DNA from: Leifsonia sp. 466MF | Lineage (GTDB): Bacteria > Actinomycetota > Actinomycetes > Actinomycetales > Microbacteriaceae | Reading direction: 5' to 3' | NCBI RefSeq assembly: GCF_900100265.1 | Contig: NZ_LT629696.1 | Coordinates: 2,914,001 to 2,978,000, forward strand | DNA: 64,000 nt | Part shown: in pieces, positions 1 to 8,353 of the stretch | How the letters are laid out: each line of letters starts with the position of its first letter | Numbering within the stretch: the stretch's first letter is position 1 | Translations under genes and position numbers: made by a program | The notes under the pieces: model-generated | Seen by the model: only the letters and a program-made list of their open reading frames with translations | Told to the model about the DNA's origin: nothing | The model's database searches: none

Positions 1-542
1 GGCGCCGCGGCGGCCGACGCGGGCTGGAAGTAGTCCCCCGTGATGCCGTCGTCGAACACCGCCCGTGACGGCGCTACCGAGGTCAGCCCGACCCGATGCA
101 GGCGGCGGGCGGCGACCCGGCGACCGTCGATGACGGCCTCCAGGTCGACGGTCATGGTCGAGCCGCCCCACACATGCGGGGAGTTCGCCTCGCGGCCCGA
201 GTCGCTCTGCAGCGTCCAGAACAGGCCCATCCCGTCCGCTCCGGAGAACGGGGCCTCGGCGGCCACGTCGTGGTCCAGGTCGACCACGCCGGACGACGGG
301 ACGCTGTAGACGGCCTGCGAGCTCCACCGCTCACCCGCCGCCGCGCCGGACCGCGCCGTCGCGCGTACCGTCACCCGTCCACCCGGCGGCAGCGAGACGA
401 CCCGGACGTGGATGGGCTTCCACACCCCGCTCGGCTCCTCGCTGACCTCGACGCGCGGTCCGCCCGCGCCCGGAATGGCGACGCAGGCGGCGAGGGATGC
501 GACCAGCAGCGCGAGGACCACGCCCGCCACCATCCGCCTCAT
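1..542 (-). CDS. BAAT/acyl-CoA thioesterase-like lipoprotein, 3' end cut by window edge
   Basis: The gene runs off the left edge; about 180 N-terminal residues are visible. It starts at the ATG at 542-540, overlapping the stop of the upstream paralogue by 4 bp. The N-terminus is a lipoprotein signal peptide with lipobox LAAC (Cys20). The following beta-sandwich region carries the landmark MGLFWTL, as in the N-terminal Bile_Hydr_Trans domain of bile-acid-CoA:amino acid N-acyltransferases and type I acyl-CoA thioesterases. It is the third of three tandem paralogues with the same architecture. Substrate is unknown. Whether a C-terminal BAAT_C hydrolase domain follows cannot be seen here. Confidence 0.75.
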   Translation of the reverse strand, partial: MRRMVAGVVLALLVASLAACVAIPGAGGPRVEVSEEPSGVWKPIHVRVVSLPPGGRVTVRATARSGAAAGERWSSQAVYSVPSSGVVDLDHDVAAEAPFSGADGMGLFWTLQSDSGREANSPHVWGGSTMTVDLEAVIDGRRVAARRLHRVGLTSVAPSRAVFDDGITGDYFQPASAAAA

Positions 543-1840
543 GGCCGCATCGCCCCCGCCAGCTTCGCGATGACGAGCTGCCAGAACTGCGCCCGCGCCG
601 CTTCGGTCGCCTGCGCGGTCGCCGGAGCCAGGTCGCTCAGCCCGATCGGCAGCAGGGGCGGCGTGGTGATGTCGTGGCCGGCGCCGTCCAGGTAGAGGAA
701 GGCGTCTCCCGGTTCGTCGCCGCGCACCTGCTCCCCCGCCCGCGTCCAGTCGCACGCGGTCGGAAGCAGCCGGTCGTCGGTGCCGCAGGCGAGCACGAGC
801 GGCCCGCTGATGCGCTGCAGCGGCAGGATGTCCGTGCCCGCGATCGTGCGCTCCGGGTTGGCGCACGGCAACGCCCGCCCGTGCTGGATGAGCAGTGGGC
901 TGCCCGCGGACGACGTGCACTGCAGCGCCGTCGCGCCGCTGGCGGCGAACGCTCCGTGGACGCGATCCGGGTCGTTCGCGGCGAACCAGAGGGCCAGCGA
1001 CGAGGCACGACCGGTGCCGTAGACGAAGATGCGTCCCTCATCCACGACGGGAAGAGAGGAGAACCAGGTCAGCACGGCGTCGAACGTCTCGACCGAGAGC
1101 GCGGCGGATCCGGGGATGCGTCCGGCCGGGACGAACGCCGGCAGCACGACGACGGGGAAGCCGGCCGATGCGATCCGTCGCGAGACGAACGCGCCGGACG
1201 CTCCGCCGTCGTCGCCGTCGATGACGATCACGCCGGGACGCAGGTCGACCGGCGTCGGCACCGAGTCGACCAGCGTCCCGACGGTGGCCGTCGGCGCGAG
1301 CCCGGACGCCTCGGGGTCGCCGGTGTCGATGAGATCGCTGCCCAGCACATCCCGGCTGATGGTCCCCGCCGAGAGCGGCGTGCGGTGGAGCTCGCCGGAG
1401 GCCACCTGGTGTCCCGCCTGCTCGGCCGAGAACCGGATATCGAGCGGGCTGTACACCCACTGCGCCTCCAGCTGCTGCTGGCTGAGCGACGGTCCCGTCA
1501 GGCTCCACAGCAGACCGGAGCTGTCCGGTCGCGGGTAGGGCGCTGCCGTCGGCTCCTGCGACCACAGCCGGACGCTCCCCGTGGGCGGAACCGCGTAGAC
1601 CGCCCGCGACGACCACGAGCCGGCGCTGGAGTGCGCGCGTGCGGTGAGCACGACGGGCTCGCCCGGCTCCAGGCCGACGATCTGGATGCCGACGGGCTCG
1701 GTGATCCCGTCGCCGAACCGGCTGAACACGAACCGCGCGCCCCCTCCCGAGCCCGTCGCACAGGCCGAGAGGAGGAGTGCCGCCACCGCTCCGACCACCG
1801 CGACCCGCAGCAGCCGTCGCAGCGCCCACTGCCTGGTCAT
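539..1840 (-). CDS. BAAT/acyl-CoA thioesterase-like lipoprotein
   Basis: 433 residues: signal peptide with lipobox LSAC (Cys27), an N-terminal thioesterase/acyltransferase beta-sandwich (landmark SGLLWSL near 108-114) and a C-terminal alpha/beta-hydrolase BAAT_C domain. The C-terminal GAGHDITTPP segment (His389) matches the catalytic-His region of the family. The nucleophile elbow reads VYGTGRAS, so by hand alignment Gly277 sits where family members have Cys or Ser. Activity on acyl-CoA is therefore doubtful, and an extracytoplasmic lipoprotein would not normally meet acyl-CoA anyway. The start overlaps the previous stop by 4 bp (ATGA), indicating translational coupling. A longer in-frame reading upstream is rejected because it would run through the preceding gene. 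Confidence 0.8.
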   Translation of the reverse strand: MTRQWALRRLLRVAVVGAVAALLLSACATGSGGGARFVFSRFGDGITEPVGIQIVGLEPGEPVVLTARAHSSAGSWSSRAVYAVPPTGSVRLWSQEPTAAPYPRPDSSGLLWSLTGPSLSQQQLEAQWVYSPLDIRFSAEQAGHQVASGELHRTPLSAGTISRDVLGSDLIDTGDPEASGLAPTATVGTLVDSVPTPVDLRPGVIVIDGDDGGASGAFVSRRIASAGFPVVVLPAFVPAGRIPGSAALSVETFDAVLTWFSSLPVVDEGRIFVYGTGRASSLALWFAANDPDRVHGAFAASGATALQCTSSAGSPLLIQHGRALPCANPERTIAGTDILPLQRISGPLVLACGTDDRLLPTACDWTRAGEQVRGDEPGDAFLYLDGAGHDITTPPLLPIGLSDLAPATAQATEAARAQFWQLVIAKLAGAMRP

Positions 1841-3198
1841 CCGAGCACCGCCCGGAGCAGGTCGCGGCCGACCGCGTTCCAGAACGCGATGCGGGCCTTC
1901 TCGGTCGGCTGGCCGCCGGTCGCCGGGAGGGCGATCGGCAGGCCCGGCGGCACGCTGACGGGATGCGTCGCGCCGTCGGCGTAGATCGTCCGGTCGCCGG
2001 GGCGCGGCTCCCGGGTGGCCGCCAGGGAGCGCTGCCAGGCGCACGACGACGGCAAGGTCGCGTCCTGCGTGCCGCAGGCCAGCACGACCGGGCCGTCGAC
2101 GCCGTCGATGGACGGCACCGCGGAGGGGACGACGGTTTCCGCGTCGGTGAGGCAGGGAAGGCCGGACGAATCCTCGAAGACCGGGGCCACCCTCGCCGCG
2201 GGCAGGCACAGCAGCGCCGGCGCGCCCCCGGCGACGAACAGCCCGTGGATGCGCGACGGGAACCGTGTCGCCGCCCAGACGGCCAACTGCTCGGCCGCCC
2301 CGGTGCCGTAGACGAAGACGCGGTCCTGCTCGATGTCGGGACGCTCCGACAGCCAGTCGAACACGGCCTGCACGGTCGTGTCCGCGACGATGCCGGTCGA
2401 ACGCACGCCGTCCGCCGCCGCGGCGACCGGGATGCGCAGCACCGAGGCGCCGAACTGCGCGATCACCGGGGCGACGTAGTCGCCGGATGCACCCGGCCGC
2501 GCGTCGTCGAACATCAGCACCACCGGCGTCTGCGGGTGCTCCAGGCTCGCCGCACTGTAGAAGGTGGCGAGTGCGACGTCCTCGTGCGTCTGCCGCGGCA
2601 AGCGCGGGTCGATGGCCGGCCGGAGGTCGCGCGTGTAGATGGTGCGCACCGCGAGGGACGATGCCAGCCCGTCGAGTTCAAACGATCGGGAGGCGACGAC
2701 GCGGCCGGCGTCGGAGGCGGCGACGGTGACGCGGATGGTGTCGCGCATCCACTGCCGGGCAGCCGCCTCACCCGACAGCTGCGGCCCACGCAATGTCCAG
2801 AACAGCCCAGCCGAGTCGGGCTCGGTGAACGGTGCGAGCTGCGGCCGGGCGGCCGCGAGGTCGAGCGTCCCCGAAGCCGGGACCGTGTAGGTCGCCGCCG
2901 ACGTCCAGGTGCCGTGCGCCGTGGCGAGCCGCGCGGTCAGCCGCAAGCGCGCCCCGGGCTCGGCGCCTACCAGCTCCAGTGGGAAGGGCCAGAGCACGGC
3001 GCTGTAGCGGACGAGCGGTGAGGTCACGAACCGGGCGCCGGCCGCCACGTCCCCGGTCGCACACCCGGCGAGCGCGGTGACCGCGACGAGTGCGGAGGCG
3101 ACGGCCGCCACGATCCGCGGCAGCAGGCCGGGGCGGCGCGCGGCGGACACGCGTCGCGGCATCCCGTGCCGTTCGCCGTCGCCGCGCCGTCGCCGCAT
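1837..3198 (-). CDS. BAAT/acyl-CoA thioesterase-like lipoprotein
   Basis: 453 residues, paralogue of the two following genes. It has an Arg-rich n-region, a hydrophobic segment and lipobox LAGC (Cys46). The N-terminal domain carries AGLFWTL (130-136). The C-terminal BAAT_C domain has VYGTGAAE at the nucleophile elbow (Gly300 where Cys/Ser is expected) and ATHPVSVPP (His412) at the catalytic-His position. An internal ATG at 3162 would also leave a usable signal peptide, but no ribosome-binding site stands out for either start. The gene follows ackA by 16 bp on the same strand, so read-through from the acetate genes is likely. Confidence 0.8.
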   Translation of the reverse strand: MRRRRGDGERHGMPRRVSAARRPGLLPRIVAAVASALVAVTALAGCATGDVAAGARFVTSPLVRYSAVLWPFPLELVGAEPGARLRLTARLATAHGTWTSAATYTVPASGTLDLAAARPQLAPFTEPDSAGLFWTLRGPQLSGEAAARQWMRDTIRVTVAASDAGRVVASRSFELDGLASSLAVRTIYTRDLRPAIDPRLPRQTHEDVALATFYSAASLEHPQTPVVLMFDDARPGASGDYVAPVIAQFGASVLRIPVAAAADGVRSTGIVADTTVQAVFDWLSERPDIEQDRVFVYGTGAAEQLAVWAATRFPSRIHGLFVAGGAPALLCLPAARVAPVFEDSSGLPCLTDAETVVPSAVPSIDGVDGPVVLACGTQDATLPSSCAWQRSLAATREPRPGDRTIYADGATHPVSVPPGLPIALPATGGQPTEKARIAFWNAVGRDLLRAVLG

Positions 3199-3214
3199 GG
3201 CCTCTCTGCTCCCG

Positions 3215-4417
3215 TCAGCCCCCGGTCGCTGCCCGAACCGCCTCGAGCGACTGCCGGGATATTTCCAGCTCCTCGTTCGTCGGCACCACCAGCACCGTCA
3301 CGGCGGAGTCGTCGGCCGAGATGACCCGCGCGTCGCGCGACGGGCTCGCGTTGCGCTCCGTGTCGAGCCGGATACCGAGCACCTCCAGCCCGGAGAGCAC
3401 CTCCGCGCGGAGTGCCGCGTCGTTCTCGCCGACTCCGGCCGTGAAGGTCAGCACGTCGAGGCGTCCGAGCAGCGCTGTGTACGCACCGATGTAGTGCTTC
3501 AGGCGGTGGACCGTCACATCCAGCGCGAGCCGCGCAGCCTCATCCCCGCGACCCGCCGCCTGACGGACATCGCGCATGTCGCCCCGGCCGGAGAGGCCGA
3601 GCAGCCCGCTCCGGCGGTTCAGCAACTCGTCCAGGGCATCCGTCGACAGGTGCGCGCGCCGCGCCAAGTGGATGAGCACCGCCGGGTCGAGGTCGCCCGA
3701 CCGCGTCCCCATGACCAGGCCCTCCAGCGGCGTCATGCCCATCGACGTCTCCACCGAGCGTCCGCCATCGATCGCGCACGCCGACGCGCCGTTGCCCAGG
3801 TGCAGGACGATCTGGCGCAGCTCGCCGAGCGGGCGGTCGACGAACTCCGCGGCCGTCTCGGAGACGTACTTGTGCGACGTGCCGTGGAAGCCGTACCGCC
3901 GCACACGATGGCGCTCGGCCAGGTCGGCGTCGATGGCGTATGTGTACGCCTCCGGCGCCAGTGTCTGGTGGAACGCGGTGTCGAACACCGCGACGTGCGG
4001 CACGTCCGGGAACGCCTTCTTGGCAGCACGGATGCCCTCGAGGTTCGCGGGGTTGTGCAGCGGCGCGAGGTCGGACAGGTCCTCGATGTTGATCTCGACG
4101 AGCGGCGTGACGATCGTCGGCTCGAAGAAGCGCTTGCCGCCGTGGACCACGCGATGGCCGACCGCATCCAGCGGGTTCTCGTCGAGGCTGGGACCCTCCG
4201 CCGCGAACGCGTCGAGCATCGCACGGAACCCGGCCGTGTGGTCCGGGATCTCGAGCGTGCGCTCCGTCGTGCCGTTCGGCCCGCGGTGCGTGGTGTGCCC
4301 GCTCGACTCGCCGATCCGCTCCACCAGCCCGGAGGCCAGTGACTCCTCGGTCTCGCTGTCGATCAGCTGGTACTTGAACGACGACGAACCGCTGTTGACG
4401 ACCAGGACGGCGCTCAT
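3215..4417 (-). CDS. ackA: acetate kinase
   Basis: 400 residues, the usual AckA length. It interconverts acetate plus ATP with acetyl phosphate plus ADP in the cytoplasm. The N-terminal VVNSGSSSFKYQ signature, the HVAVFDTAFH segment and the GTRSGDLDP loop are all intact. The start overlaps the pta stop by 4 bp (ATGA), so the two are translationally coupled as a classic Pta-AckA overflow and substrate-level phosphorylation module. In this window an acetyl-xylan esterase would liberate acetate, which AckA-Pta could assimilate. That link is inference. Confidence 0.97.
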   Translation of the reverse strand: MSAVLVVNSGSSSFKYQLIDSETEESLASGLVERIGESSGHTTHRGPNGTTERTLEIPDHTAGFRAMLDAFAAEGPSLDENPLDAVGHRVVHGGKRFFEPTIVTPLVEINIEDLSDLAPLHNPANLEGIRAAKKAFPDVPHVAVFDTAFHQTLAPEAYTYAIDADLAERHRVRRYGFHGTSHKYVSETAAEFVDRPLGELRQIVLHLGNGASACAIDGGRSVETSMGMTPLEGLVMGTRSGDLDPAVLIHLARRAHLSTDALDELLNRRSGLLGLSGRGDMRDVRQAAGRGDEAARLALDVTVHRLKHYIGAYTALLGRLDVLTFTAGVGENDAALRAEVLSGLEVLGIRLDTERNASPSRDARVISADDSAVTVLVVPTNEELEISRQSLEAVRAATGG

Positions 4418-6549
4418 GACAGCGCCGCCTGGATCGCCGTGATCGCCACGGTGTTGACGATGTCGTCGACGGTCGCGCCGCGGGACAGATCGTTGATCGG
4501 CTTCCGGAGGCCCTGCAGGACGGGACCGATGGCGACGGCGCCCGCGCTCCGCTGCACCGCCTTATAGGTGTTGTTGCCGGTGTTGAGGTCCGGGAAGATG
4601 AACACGGTCGCCCGACCGGCCACCTCCGAACCGGGCATCTTGGCGGCGCCGACCGCCGCATCCGCCGCCGCGTCGTACTGGATGGGGCCTGCCACCGCGA
4701 GCTGCGGCGCGCGCTCCCGCACCAGCTCGGTCGCGGTCCGCACCTTCTCCACATCCGCCCCGGCGCCCGAGTCGCCGGTCGAGTACGACAGCATCGCGAC
4801 GCGTGGCTCGATCCCGAACTGTTCGGCGGTCCGAGCGGACGAGATCGCGATGTCGGCCAACTGCTCGGAGGTCGGGTCCGGGACGACGGCGCAGTCCCCG
4901 TAGACGAGCACGCGGTCGGCGAGGGCCATCAGGAAGACACTGGACACGACCGAGACGCCCGGCGTCGTCTTGATGATCTCGAAAGCCGGCCGGATGGTGT
5001 GCGCCGTCGTGTGCGCGGCGCCGGACACCATCCCGTCGGCGAGCCCCAGGTGCACCATCATCGTGCCGAAGTAGGACGTGTCGGTGATGGTGTCGGACGC
5101 CTGCTCGATCGTGATGCCCTTGTGCGCGCGCAACCGGGCGTACTCGGTCGCGAACCGCAGCCGCATCACATCGTCGAACGGGCTGAGCACTTCGGCGCCG
5201 GAGAGGTCGAGACCCAGTTCGATCGCCCGCGAACGCACCTCGAACGGCTCGCCGAGGATGGTCAGCTGGGCGACACCGCGCGCCAGCAGGGTGTGGGCGG
5301 CACGCAGGATGCGGTCGTCCTCCCCCTCGGGCAGCACGATGTGCTTCTTCGCCGCCCGCGCGCGCTCGATCAGGTCGTACTCGAACATGAGCGGGGTGAC
5401 GACGTCGTGCCGGGAGACGTTGAGGCGCGCGAGGAGCGCTCCCGCATCCACGTGCCGTTCGAAGAGGGCGAGCGCGGTGTCGTATTTGCGCTGCGAGTCG
5501 GCGGCGAGCCGGCCGCGCGCGTGCGTGATCCGCACCACTGTGTCGTAGGTGTCGAGCCCGGTCCGCACGATCGGCAGCGGCGACCGAAGGCCGGCGAGCA
5601 GCCGCTGGATGGGCTCCGGCAGGTCGAACCCGCCGTTGAGGACGATGCCCGCGATCGACGGGAAGGTGCCGGACGCGTTCGCCATCAGCACGGCCAGCAG
5701 CACCTCGGTGCGGTCGCCCGGCACGACGACGACCGCGCCGTCGACCAGGCGCGGGAGGACGTTGTTCATCGACATCCCGGCGACGACCACGCCCAGCGCC
5801 TCGCGGGTGAGCAGCGCCTCTTCGCCGGCGATCAGGGTCGCACCGGTCTCCTCCATGATGGAGCGGATGCTCGGCGCCACCAGGAACGGGTCTTCCGGGA
5901 TGGCCCACACCGGCGGGCGGTCCGCACTGCCGGCCGCGACCGCCGCCGCACCGACGACCGACCCGACCGCGGCGACGATCTCATCCAGCATCCCGTCGTC
6001 CGCCCGGTTCGCGATGACCGCGAGCAGTCCGGCGTGCTCCGTCCGCAGCTCGGCGACGGCGATCTCCGCCAGCTGGCGGAGCTCCTCAGGCGAGCGCGGG
6101 TCGGCCTGCCCGAGACGCTCCCCGAAACCCTGGCCGATGCGGCCCCCGAGCACCAGCAGCACCGGTGCGCCCAGGTTCGCGGCGATCCGGGCGTTGTACC
6201 CGAGCTCGGTCGGGCTGCCGACGTCCGTGTAGTCGGAGCCGAGGATCACCACGGTGTCGCACTGCGCCTCCACCGCGCGGAAGCGCTGCACGATCTCGGC
6301 GAGGGCCGCATCCGCGTCGGCATGGACATCGTCGTAGGTCACGCCGAGCGCATCCTCGTACGAGATGTCGGCCGTGATCCGCTGGAGCAGAAGCTCGAGC
6401 ACGTAGTCGCGTTCGTCGGTCGACCGCGCGATCGGTCGGAACACGCCCACCCGCTCGACCGAGTGACGCAGGGACTCGAGCACCCCGAGGGCCACGGTGG
6501 ACTTGCCGGTGTGCCCTTCGGCGGAGGTGATGTAGATGGAGCGCGCCAC
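4414..6549 (-). CDS. pta: phosphate acetyltransferase (long form)
   Basis: 711 residues. It interconverts acetyl-CoA plus phosphate with acetyl phosphate plus CoA. It is the long form: an N-terminal BioD-like P-loop region (SAEGHTGKST near residue 8), a central DRTGG-type domain, and a C-terminal PTA_PTB catalytic domain beginning near VTPLMFEYDLIERA. The GTG at 6549 is chosen because it directly precedes the conserved ARSIYITSAEG N-terminus and follows the upstream stop by 1 bp. A longer in-frame extension to 6606 would overlap the DUF1254 gene. Coupled to ackA downstream. Confidence 0.95.
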   Translation of the reverse strand: MARSIYITSAEGHTGKSTVALGVLESLRHSVERVGVFRPIARSTDERDYVLELLLQRITADISYEDALGVTYDDVHADADAALAEIVQRFRAVEAQCDTVVILGSDYTDVGSPTELGYNARIAANLGAPVLLVLGGRIGQGFGERLGQADPRSPEELRQLAEIAVAELRTEHAGLLAVIANRADDGMLDEIVAAVGSVVGAAAVAAGSADRPPVWAIPEDPFLVAPSIRSIMEETGATLIAGEEALLTREALGVVVAGMSMNNVLPRLVDGAVVVVPGDRTEVLLAVLMANASGTFPSIAGIVLNGGFDLPEPIQRLLAGLRSPLPIVRTGLDTYDTVVRITHARGRLAADSQRKYDTALALFERHVDAGALLARLNVSRHDVVTPLMFEYDLIERARAAKKHIVLPEGEDDRILRAAHTLLARGVAQLTILGEPFEVRSRAIELGLDLSGAEVLSPFDDVMRLRFATEYARLRAHKGITIEQASDTITDTSYFGTMMVHLGLADGMVSGAAHTTAHTIRPAFEIIKTTPGVSVVSSVFLMALADRVLVYGDCAVVPDPTSEQLADIAISSARTAEQFGIEPRVAMLSYSTGDSGAGADVEKVRTATELVRERAPQLAVAGPIQYDAAADAAVGAAKMPGSEVAGRATVFIFPDLNTGNNTYKAVQRSAGAVAIGPVLQGLRKPINDLSRGATVDDIVNTVAITAIQAALS

Positions 6550-6550
6550 G

Positions 6551-7882
6551 TCAGCCGATCCGCTCGATCGCCGGGATGCCGTAACGGCCGTCCAGCACCT
6601 CGTCACCCGGCAGGTACAGGCGGAGGATCGGGCGGAAACGTCCGGTCGGTGCGGGCAGCCAGTTGGCGGCCGCCTTCTCGTCGGTCGGTCGGGTGGCGCT
6701 CATCGTGATGGTCAGTCCTCCGTCGTCGTCGTACACGAGCCCGCGGGTCCTGTCGCCGACCGAGTAGCGGTCGATCGGGTTGGCGACGAGGTAGTAGTGC
6801 GGGAGGTCGTACATGGTCAGCGACCAGAAGGCGCCCACCGGCGGCGTGGGGTTCAGCCGCAGGCGGTAGACGTGCTCGCCGCTGAGCGGCTCGCCGTCGG
6901 CGTCCTCGTAGGTCATGATGTAGGCCGCTTCATAGGCGTGGTTTCCCCACAGCCCGCCGAGCGCCGCCGCAGCGCGGTGCGCGTACCGGGTGCGCGGGTC
7001 GTTCAGCTTCCACTCGGGCGCGTCGATGGCCCCCAGCTCGAAGAAGTCGAGGTTGTAGTCGAAGACGTGGAGGTTGACCGCCCAGTGGTCGGTCAGCGTC
7101 CCGGAGGTGCGCAGTGCCGACTCCAGTGCGTCCTTGCCGAGGGCGTAGCCGGCGGTGAGCGCCTGGCGCACCCCCTCCGGCTGTTCGGCGATCGTGTACG
7201 GGCTCACCAGCCCGAGCGGCGCGTACGACTCGAGCGCGGGCCGATCGCGCAGCGCCGGCGGGAAGGCCTGCGACCACACCCGCAGCTTCTCGAAGAAGTC
7301 GAGCGCCTCGCCCTGGCCACCGTCCACCGAGGGGACGCCCTGCGGCGGGACGAGGGTCTGGTGGAGCGGAGTCAACGTCAGTGCGTCCTGCAGCGCGTGG
7401 ACGGCAGGGAGGTCGTCGGCGCCGTCGACCGCCCACCGTCCGACGATCGTCGCAACGCGTGTGGGGAAGCGGATGGCCGGGAGTCCGGAGGTGTCGGGCG
7501 CGGCCTCGTCGTCGGGCGGCAGCAGCAGGAACTCGCCACCCTCTCCCCCGGTGGCCCGCGTGCCGATGTAGGCGAAATTGTTGGTCCAGGCGTCCACGAA
7601 CTGCAGGACGAAATAGCGGTCACCGGCAGCGGGGACGCTGAGCCTCACCGGACCGACCCCCAGATCGACCTGGGCGATCGAGTACACGGTGTCGTTGTTG
7701 ATCGACACGAATGTGTCGTCGAGTCCGGCCAGCTCGCGCGCGTGCCCGAACGAGTTGTAGGGAGTCGGGGGAACCGACCCGATGCCTTCCTCCGTGAACC
7801 GGACGACCTGCTCCAGGTCGAACACGAGCGGGAAGCCCACCACGTACGCCTCGGTCGACAGCTCGGTCAGCTGATCGGTCAC
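6551..7882 (-). CDS. DUF1254/DUF1214-family protein
   Basis: 443 residues with the family arrangement: an N-terminal DUF1254 region (EAYVVGFPLVF, then NNDTVYSIAQVDL) and a C-terminal DUF1214 region (FWSLTMYDLPHYYL, then NPIDRYSVGDRT). Members are widespread in actinobacteria and their biochemical role is not established. No signal peptide is apparent. It lies immediately upstream of pta (1 bp gap) on the same strand, so it is probably the first gene of the pta-ackA transcription unit. An inverted repeat containing a TAGAAT box lies 40-65 bp upstream of the start. Confidence 0.85.
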   Translation of the reverse strand: MTDQLTELSTEAYVVGFPLVFDLEQVVRFTEEGIGSVPPTPYNSFGHARELAGLDDTFVSINNDTVYSIAQVDLGVGPVRLSVPAAGDRYFVLQFVDAWTNNFAYIGTRATGGEGGEFLLLPPDDEAAPDTSGLPAIRFPTRVATIVGRWAVDGADDLPAVHALQDALTLTPLHQTLVPPQGVPSVDGGQGEALDFFEKLRVWSQAFPPALRDRPALESYAPLGLVSPYTIAEQPEGVRQALTAGYALGKDALESALRTSGTLTDHWAVNLHVFDYNLDFFELGAIDAPEWKLNDPRTRYAHRAAAALGGLWGNHAYEAAYIMTYEDADGEPLSGEHVYRLRLNPTPPVGAFWSLTMYDLPHYYLVANPIDRYSVGDRTRGLVYDDDGGLTITMSATRPTDEKAAANWLPAPTGRFRPILRLYLPGDEVLDGRYGIPAIERIG

Positions 7883-7919
7883 TGCGGCACCCGTCCCTCC
7901 ATCGCTCCACGGAAGACAC

Positions 7920-7947
7920 GGACCATTCTACAGGGCGTAGAAGGTCC
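7920..7947 (-). promoter_or_regulatory. inverted repeat with embedded -10 box upstream of DUF1254-pta-ackA
   Basis: GGACCATTCTAC and GTAGAAGGTCC pair with one bulged base around a 5-nt centre. On the minus strand the repeat contains TAGAAT, a good -10 match, and lies just upstream of the DUF1254 start. No convincing -35 box is at the right distance. A regulator-controlled promoter is a reasonable reading; a hairpin in the leader is the alternative. Confidence 0.4.
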
Positions 7948-7998
7948 GGCACTGGTGGCCACAATATACGCGGCGGCGGTGACACGCGGCTGGACATG

Positions 7999-8090
7999 AA
8001 AAGACTCCCCACGCACCCGCCAGAGCCCGGTTACCCTTGCTGCGTTTCCGCCCTGGGGGAGTTGGCCTGGATGGCGCCACGTGGGGAGCC
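7999..8090 (-). ncRNA. ffs: signal recognition particle 4.5S RNA (small bacterial type)
   Basis: On the minus strand the segment begins GGCTCCCCACG and ends CGTGGGGAGTC, giving a terminal stem of about 11 bp. The internal apical part contains GGGCGGAAACGCAGCAAGGG, the conserved Ffh-binding loop and internal loop of SRP RNA in high-GC Gram-positives. A run of four T follows the 3' side. A TACAAT -10 box at 8103-8098 places the transcription start near 8091. The product is the RNA scaffold of SRP that targets membrane proteins co-translationally. Confidence 0.9.
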
Positions 8091-8097
8091 ATCAACG

Positions 8098-8103
8098 ATT
8101 GTA
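8098..8103 (-). promoter_or_regulatory. -10 box of ffs
   Basis: TACAAT on the minus strand ends 7-8 bp upstream of the inferred 5' end of the SRP RNA. No clear -35 element is seen. Confidence 0.55.
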
Positions 8104-8150
8104 GCGGCTACGGATGGGAGCCGTGTGCGCGAGGCCCTCCGGCATTCGGG

Positions 8151-8156
8151 TAAGAT
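8151..8156 (+). promoter_or_regulatory. -10 box of tRNA-Ser
   Basis: TAAGAT lies about 40 bp upstream of the mature tRNA 5' end, on the tRNA strand. The -35 region is unclear. Confidence 0.4.
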
Positions 8157-8196
8157 ACTGGGAGCCGCCGGCCGCGACAGCGGAAGGCGACGACCA

Positions 8197-8284
8197 GGAG
8201 AATTCGCCTAGTGGCCTATGGCGCACGCTTGGAAAGCGTGTTGGGTGCAAGCCCTCGGGGGTTCGAATCCCCCATTCTCCGCCA
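8197..8284 (+). tRNA. tRNA-Ser (anticodon GGA), 3' CCA encoded
   Basis: 88 nt. The acceptor arm GGAGAAT pairs with ATTCTCC (8274-8280), with discriminator G and a genomically encoded CCA. The anticodon loop is CTTGGAAAG with GGA at 8231-8233, reading UCC/UCU codons. A long variable arm and a GGTTCGAATCC T-arm are typical of tRNA-Ser. It is divergent from ffs, with which it shares a short promoter region. Confidence 0.95.
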
Positions 8285-8353
8285 ATTGGGATGCGCCACC
8301 TGGTGCGCGCGCAGCGTCCTCCGGGTTCGGGAATTCTCGGGCAGGATCGAGGC

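Noticed and set aside
8114..8353. Upstream extension of the hypothetical gene at 8354
   Set aside because: The extension would translate through the tRNA-Ser. The ATG at 8354 has its own ribosome-binding site.
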